Assembly (NCBI GenBank): GCA_902779875.1
Contig: CACZCX010000009.1
Location: 1-44,817 of the forward strand
DNA: 44,817 nt
Origin: an uncultured Bacteroidales bacterium
GTDB taxonomy: Bacteria > Bacteroidota > Bacteroidia > Bacteroidales > Bacteroidaceae
Reading direction: 5' to 3'
The first letter of the stretch is position 1. Each line of letters opens with the position of its first letter. The notes below the pieces were generated by a model, which worked only from the letters and a program-made list of their open reading frames with translations, searched no databases and was not told the DNA's origin. Both the position numbers and the translations under genes were made by a program. Positions 41,462 through 44,817 of this stretch are shown piece by piece.

Positions 41462-42036
41462 TACAGGCGGAAATTCACAGGTATAGTCATCCTTACACGG
41501 CAGGTATCTCCGTTCAACATTCCGGGATTCCAACCGGACATGCCCGATACCACCCTGAGAGCTTCCTCGTCAAGTAACGGGTGGGCCTTCTTGAGCACTT
41601 TGGGATCGGTCACGGAGCCATCCTTCTCAACTATGAAGGAGACCAGTACCCTGCCTTGGATACTGTCCTTGACGGCCCATTCCGGATATACCATCTCCTT
41701 GGCCAGATAGGCCTGCATGGCTACCGGTCCGCCGGGATATTCGGGCATCAGGTCAGCTGCATACACTACACCGTTCTCCAGATCCTCCTCGGCCACTACG
41801 AATTCATCGACAAACGAAGGCTCGTAGGTGGTAAACATATAGGTAGTCATGAACAGAGTCATGATGATAGCGGCTGCTGCGGGTATTCCCACTGCCAGAC
41901 TCAGATAGGAACGGCGGCGCTTGGCGGCATGCTCACGGGCAGCCTTACGCTTAAGGAAAGCGTTACGGTCAGTTGCCGGGAGCTTCATCTCGAAATCTTC
42001 CAGACGTTCTTTGAATATGTCATCAAAATCCTTCAT
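41458..42036 (-). CDS. TonB C-terminal domain protein with cytoplasmic N-terminus
   Basis: This 192-residue single-pass membrane protein has a charged cytoplasmic N-terminus (residues 1-42) and a membrane segment at about 44-68. A short linker follows, then a TonB C-terminal domain (about 95-192) with [19 protein letters not shown] and [18 protein letters not shown]. The N-terminal stretch [20 protein letters not shown] recalls the start of Bacteroidetes anti-sigma-like proteins, though weakly. There is no Pro-rich spanning region, so classical energy transduction to the outer membrane is doubtful. Its ATG overlaps the ECF sigma stop (ATGA), so the two are made together. Confidence 0.85.
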   Translation of the reverse strand: MKDFDDIFKERLEDFEMKLPATDRNAFLKRKAAREHAAKRRRSYLSLAVGIPAAAAIIMTLFMTTYMFTTYEPSFVDEFVVAEEDLENGVVYAADLMPEYPGGPVAMQAYLAKEMVYPEWAVKDSIQGRVLVSFIVEKDGSVTDPKVLKKAHPLLDEEALRVVSGMSGWNPGMLNGDTCRVRMTIPVNFRLY

Positions 42037-42605
42037 TTCCCGCTCCTTTTGAGATAATCGTTAACTGATTTCCTGAGTTGAGTCCTGGCTTTGGCCAGAA
42101 TGCCGGCCGAACCTTTCTCAGTTATGTTCATAGCGGCGGCTATCTCCTTGTGAGAGAATCCGTCAATGCAATACATATTGAATACGGCACGTCTTACAGA
42201 GGGCAGTTGGGCTATCATATCCATCATAGCCGATGCCGGGATAAGACTTACCGAGTCGTCGTCATCATCCGAGGCCGTCATGTCCGGTTCCACCGTGGAA
42301 TCGAGCGGTACCATACGCAGGCGGCTGAGCTCACGCAGGCGGTCTATCGCCACATTGACCGTGAGTCGGCGCAGCCAGGCGTAGAGCGATCCTTCACCTG
42401 TGTAACTGAATGAACGGAAACTGTCCATGGCCTTGATCATGGCATCATGCATGAGATCCTGGGCCTCCTCCCTCTCACCCACATATCGGAAGCAGAGCGC
42501 ATAGAGCCTGGCCGCATATCGTGCGTACAGTTCACCTTGCGCCTCACGGTCCGAAGCGGCACAGCCGTCGGCCAGTTCGCGTTCTGAAATAGCAGAGGTT
42601 TTCAT
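42033..42605 (-). CDS. ECF-type RNA polymerase sigma factor
   Basis: This 190-residue sigma-70-like factor has region 2 (about 20-90, with FRYVGEREEAQDLMHDAMIK and AWLRRLTVNVAIDRLRE). An acidic linker (about 105-118, a run of Asp) follows, then region 4 (about 128-182, IDGFSHKEIAAAMNITEKG). The start was set at ATG 42605 (MKTSAISERELADG). A longer frame to 42680 would begin upstream of the promoter at 42666-42636. The stop overlaps the TonB-like gene, the classic place for an anti-sigma factor gene. Confidence 0.9.
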   Translation of the reverse strand: MKTSAISERELADGCAASDREAQGELYARYAARLYALCFRYVGEREEAQDLMHDAMIKAMDSFRSFSYTGEGSLYAWLRRLTVNVAIDRLRELSRLRMVPLDSTVEPDMTASDDDDDSVSLIPASAMMDMIAQLPSVRRAVFNMYCIDGFSHKEIAAAMNITEKGSAGILAKARTQLRKSVNDYLKRSGK

Positions 42606-42635
42606 CAGCCTTTCGGGCTTTACAGTTACTGAACG

Positions 42636-42666
42636 GCAAGATACTCCAAATACGTCCATTGAGCAA
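42636..42666 (-). promoter_or_regulatory. Candidate promoter for the ECF sigma-TonB operon
   Basis: On the minus strand TTG (42666-42664), exactly 20 bp, then TATCTTGC (42643-42636), a shortened form of TAnnTTTG. Start of transcription would fall about 25 bp before the ATG at 42605. Confidence 0.5.
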
Positions 42667-42678
42667 CTATTTTGGCCC

Positions 42679-42722
42679 AAAAAACAGAATGGGGTGACCG
42701 GACCAGCCGATCACCCCATTCT
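42679..42722 (-). terminator. Terminator after rpoC
   Basis: Arms at 42722-42711 and 42697-42686 form a perfect 12-bp stem around a 13-base loop, followed on the minus strand by a run of six T. It begins 15 bp after the rpoC stop. Confidence 0.88.
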
Positions 42723-42737
42723 TACTATCAAGTATAA

Positions 42738-44817
42738 TCAATTTTCTCTTGTGGGGAGATCCATGTCAAGGAAATTACCGCGTGATGCCTGGAGGCGTTC
42801 ATACTCCTCCTTGTCACCTACGATAATCTTCTCGAACTCTCTAAGACCGGTACCGGCAGGAATCAGGTGACCGCAGATAACGTTCTCCTTCATACCCAGC
42901 AGGCTATCGCTCTTACCGTTGATAGCGGCCTCGTTCAGAACCTTGGTCGTCTCCTGGAAGGATGCGGCTGACATGAAGCTCTGAGTAGCCAGAGCGGCAC
43001 GTGTGATACCCTGCAGGATCTGAGTTGATGTAGCAGGTCTTGCCTCCTGAGCCTGAACCAGCTTGAGGTCCTTACGCTTGAGTTGTGAATTCTCGTCACG
43101 GAGCTTGCGGGCTGTTACCATCTGACCGGCGAACAGGTTCTCTGAATCACCTGCATCGGTAACCACATACTTGCCCCAGATACGGTCGTTCTCCTCCATG
43201 AACTCCAGCTTGTCTACGACCTGCTGTGCCAGGAAGCGGGTATCGCCCGGCTCATCTATCTCAACCTTACGCATCATCTGACGTACGATGATCTCAAAGT
43301 GCTTATCGTTGATCTTTACACCCTGCAGACGATATACATCCTGTACCTCGTTCACGATATACTCCTGAACGGCTGTGGGACCCTTGATGGCAAGGATATC
43401 GCTCGGTGTGATGGCACCGTCTGAGAGCGGTGTTCCGGCGCGTACATAGTCACCCTCCTGTACCAGGATCTGCTTGGAGAGAGCAACCAGATACTTACGC
43501 TCATCGTCAGTACGTGATACAACGGAGATCTCACGGTTACCACGCTTGATCTTACCCATGTGAACGGTACCGTCAATTTCAGATACCACAGCAGGGTTAG
43601 ACGGGTTACGTGCCTCGAACAGCTCGGTAACACGAGGCAGACCACCGGTGATATCACCAGCCTTACCCTGTACACGAGGAATCTTGACGAGGATGTCACC
43701 TGCAGCGAGTTCCTGACCATCCTTGATAACCACGTGACCGCCTACAGGCAGGTTGTAAGAACGGAGCACCTCGCCCTTGGGACCGATGATATCGGCCGAA
43801 GGAATCTTGGTACGGTCCTTGGTCTCAATGATGATGATTTCCTCAAGACCTGTGGCCTCATCGGACTCGATCTTATATGTTACGTTTGCAATGACGTCAG
43901 TCAGCTTGACCTTACCGGCAACCTCAGTGATGATGAGGGCGTTGAAAGGATCCCATGTAGCAATCAGGTCACCCTTCTTAACTGTAGCGCCGCTCTTGAC
44001 AAAGAGTTTAGAACCGTAAGGCAGGTTGTGGTTGGAGAGTGCGATGCCTGTGTTCTCGTCAACGAACTTGACCTCACCCAGACGGCCTACTACTACCTGA
44101 ACCTTGTTTCCGTCATCACCGGTAGCATCAACGGTACGAACCTCCTCGAGCTCAATGCGGCAGTCGTACTTGGCTGTCAGGCTTGAGTTGGCTGCGATGT
44201 TCGATGCAGTACCACCGGCGTGGAATGTACGAAGTGTCAGCTGTGTACCAGGCTCACCGATTGACTGGGCAGCGATAACGCCGACGGCCTCACCCTTCTC
44301 AACCAGACGGCCTGTAGCCAGGTTACGTCCGTAGCACTTGGCGCAGACGCCACGCTTGCTTTCGCAGGTGAGCACTGAACGGATCTCAACGCTCTCAATA
44401 GGTGACTCGTCAATCTTCTTGGCAATCTCCTCGGTAATCATCTCACCGTCGGCAACCAGAAGCTCACCGGTAGTGGGATGTATGACATCATGAACCGATA
44501 CACGGCCCAGGATACGTTCGTAAAGTGAAGCAACGACCTCTTCATTCTCCTTAAGGGCGGTGCAAACCAGACCACGCAGAGTACCGCAGTCCTCCTCAGT
44601 GATGATCACGTCATGTGATACGTCAACAAGACGACGTGTCAGATAACCGGCATCGGCTGTCTTAAGAGCGGTATCGGCAAGACCCTTACGGGCACCGTGT
44701 GTTGAGATGAAGTACTCGAGCACTGACAGACCCTCCTTAAAGTTAGAAAGAATCGGGTTCTCAATGATCTGTGCACCCTCGGCACCGGCTTTCTGAGGCT
44801 TGGCCATCAGACCACGC
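42738..44817 (-). CDS. rpoC: DNA-directed RNA polymerase subunit beta', C-terminal part
   Basis: The gene runs in from the right edge; about 693 codons and the TGA stop are in view, and the 5' half lies outside. The visible part includes the trigger-loop region ([21 protein letters not shown]). The second zinc site has its Cys residues in EEDCGTLRG and [34 protein letters not shown] leads into the bridge/C-terminal region. A long sandwich-barrel-type insert occupies much of the middle. The tail [13 protein letters not shown] ends just before a terminator. It is core transcription machinery, normally in rpoB-rpoC. Confidence 0.97.
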   Translation of the reverse strand, partial: RGLMAKPQKAGAEGAQIIENPILSNFKEGLSVLEYFISTHGARKGLADTALKTADAGYLTRRLVDVSHDVIITEEDCGTLRGLVCTALKENEEVVASLYERILGRVSVHDVIHPTTGELLVADGEMITEEIAKKIDESPIESVEIRSVLTCESKRGVCAKCYGRNLATGRLVEKGEAVGVIAAQSIGEPGTQLTLRTFHAGGTASNIAANSSLTAKYDCRIELEEVRTVDATGDDGNKVQVVVGRLGEVKFVDENTGIALSNHNLPYGSKLFVKSGATVKKGDLIATWDPFNALIITEVAGKVKLTDVIANVTYKIESDEATGLEEIIIIETKDRTKIPSADIIGPKGEVLRSYNLPVGGHVVIKDGQELAAGDILVKIPRVQGKAGDITGGLPRVTELFEARNPSNPAVVSEIDGTVHMGKIKRGNREISVVSRTDDERKYLVALSKQILVQEGDYVRAGTPLSDGAITPSDILAIKGPTAVQEYIVNEVQDVYRLQGVKINDKHFEIIVRQMMRKVEIDEPGDTRFLAQQVVDKLEFMEENDRIWGKYVVTDAGDSENLFAGQMVTARKLRDENSQLKRKDLKLVQAQEARPATSTQILQGITRAALATQSFMSAASFQETTKVLNEAAINGKSDSLLGMKENVICGHLIPAGTGLREFEKIIVGDKEEYERLQASRGNFLDMDLPTREN

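Noticed and set aside
42606-42680. N-terminal extension of the ECF sigma factor
   Set aside because: It spans the candidate promoter and adds 25 residues not typical of sigma factors; the ATG at 42605 fits better.
1-44817. CRISPR arrays, tRNA or rRNA genes, prophage
   Set aside because: No regularly spaced direct repeats, no cloverleaf-like segments in the gaps and no phage genes were seen by reading; all gaps are short and explained by promoters and terminators.

Overview
This is one continuous, gene-dense stretch of a Bacteroidales chromosome (Bacteroides/Prevotella-like). Four things point there. The -7 boxes follow the Bacteroidetes pattern TAnnTTTG, several with a TTG-type -33 element about 20 bp upstream. 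Signal peptidase I is the long Bacteroidetes form. There are Bacteroidetes-specific families (DUF4292, DUF4254, an UpxY-type NusG paralogue, a Big_5 lipoprotein, an IspG of the insert-containing lineage). The gene set also includes PaaK, IorAB and a type II glutaminyl cyclase. Species cannot be named from the sequence. I see no rRNA, tRNA, CRISPR array, prophage or insertion sequence. No gene-free stretch exceeds 300 bp; the longest, 5339-5538 (200 bp), holds two divergent promoters.

Layout. 1-129 is the 3' end of pckA. 227-3615 is a + strand run: Spy-like periplasmic protein, dapB, lepB, WbqC family. A perfect 32-bp inverted repeat fills the convergent gap at 3617-3688. 3697-5338 (-) is a DUF4254/glycosyltransferase 9 pair. 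5539-9294 (+) is acpP-fabF-Big_5 lipoprotein. 9238-11543 (-) is an Lrp-type regulator with a fused peptidase C26/M19 enzyme, and 11692-12540 (-) is an FKBP lipoprotein. 12726-21364 (+) is a long housekeeping run: TGS nucleoside kinase, rpoN, purE, ispG, cysS, glutaminyl cyclase, sufE, lipoprotein. 21409-29219 (+) is an aryl-acid/aromatic amino acid module: PaaK, ACT protein, sodium symporter, DUF975 protein, IorA, IorB, aminotransferase. dgt (-) and dut (+) are divergent at 29216-31096, and dut is followed by a TPR lipoprotein, DUF4292 lipoprotein and EnvC-like protein. 34491-37259 holds prfB, a CYTH protein, VanZ (-) and a helix-hairpin-helix protein. 37262-39515 (-) is cyclophilin plus alkaline phosphatase. 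39626-41461 (+) is upxY-ugd. 41458-42605 (-) is an ECF sigma factor with a TonB-like membrane protein. 42738-44817 (-) is the 3' part of rpoC.

How the genes work together. Many neighbours overlap by 1-4 bp, so translational coupling is common. The most coherent pathway is at 21.4-29.2 kb: aryl-acid activation, reversible aryl-pyruvate:ferredoxin oxidoreductase and aminotransferase, which together could interconvert arylacetates and aromatic amino acids. An envelope theme also recurs: signal peptidase I with glutaminyl cyclase, EnvC-like activator, periplasmic isomerases, and several lipoproteins.

Most notable oddities: the REPIN-like palindrome, the C26-M19 fusion next to an Lrp regulator, an IspG that appears to have lost most of its insert domain, a prfB without the usual programmed frameshift, an isolated upxY-ugd pair with a leader hairpin, and an ECF sigma factor translationally coupled to a TonB-domain membrane protein. 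I found no clearly unprecedented defence or mobile system.
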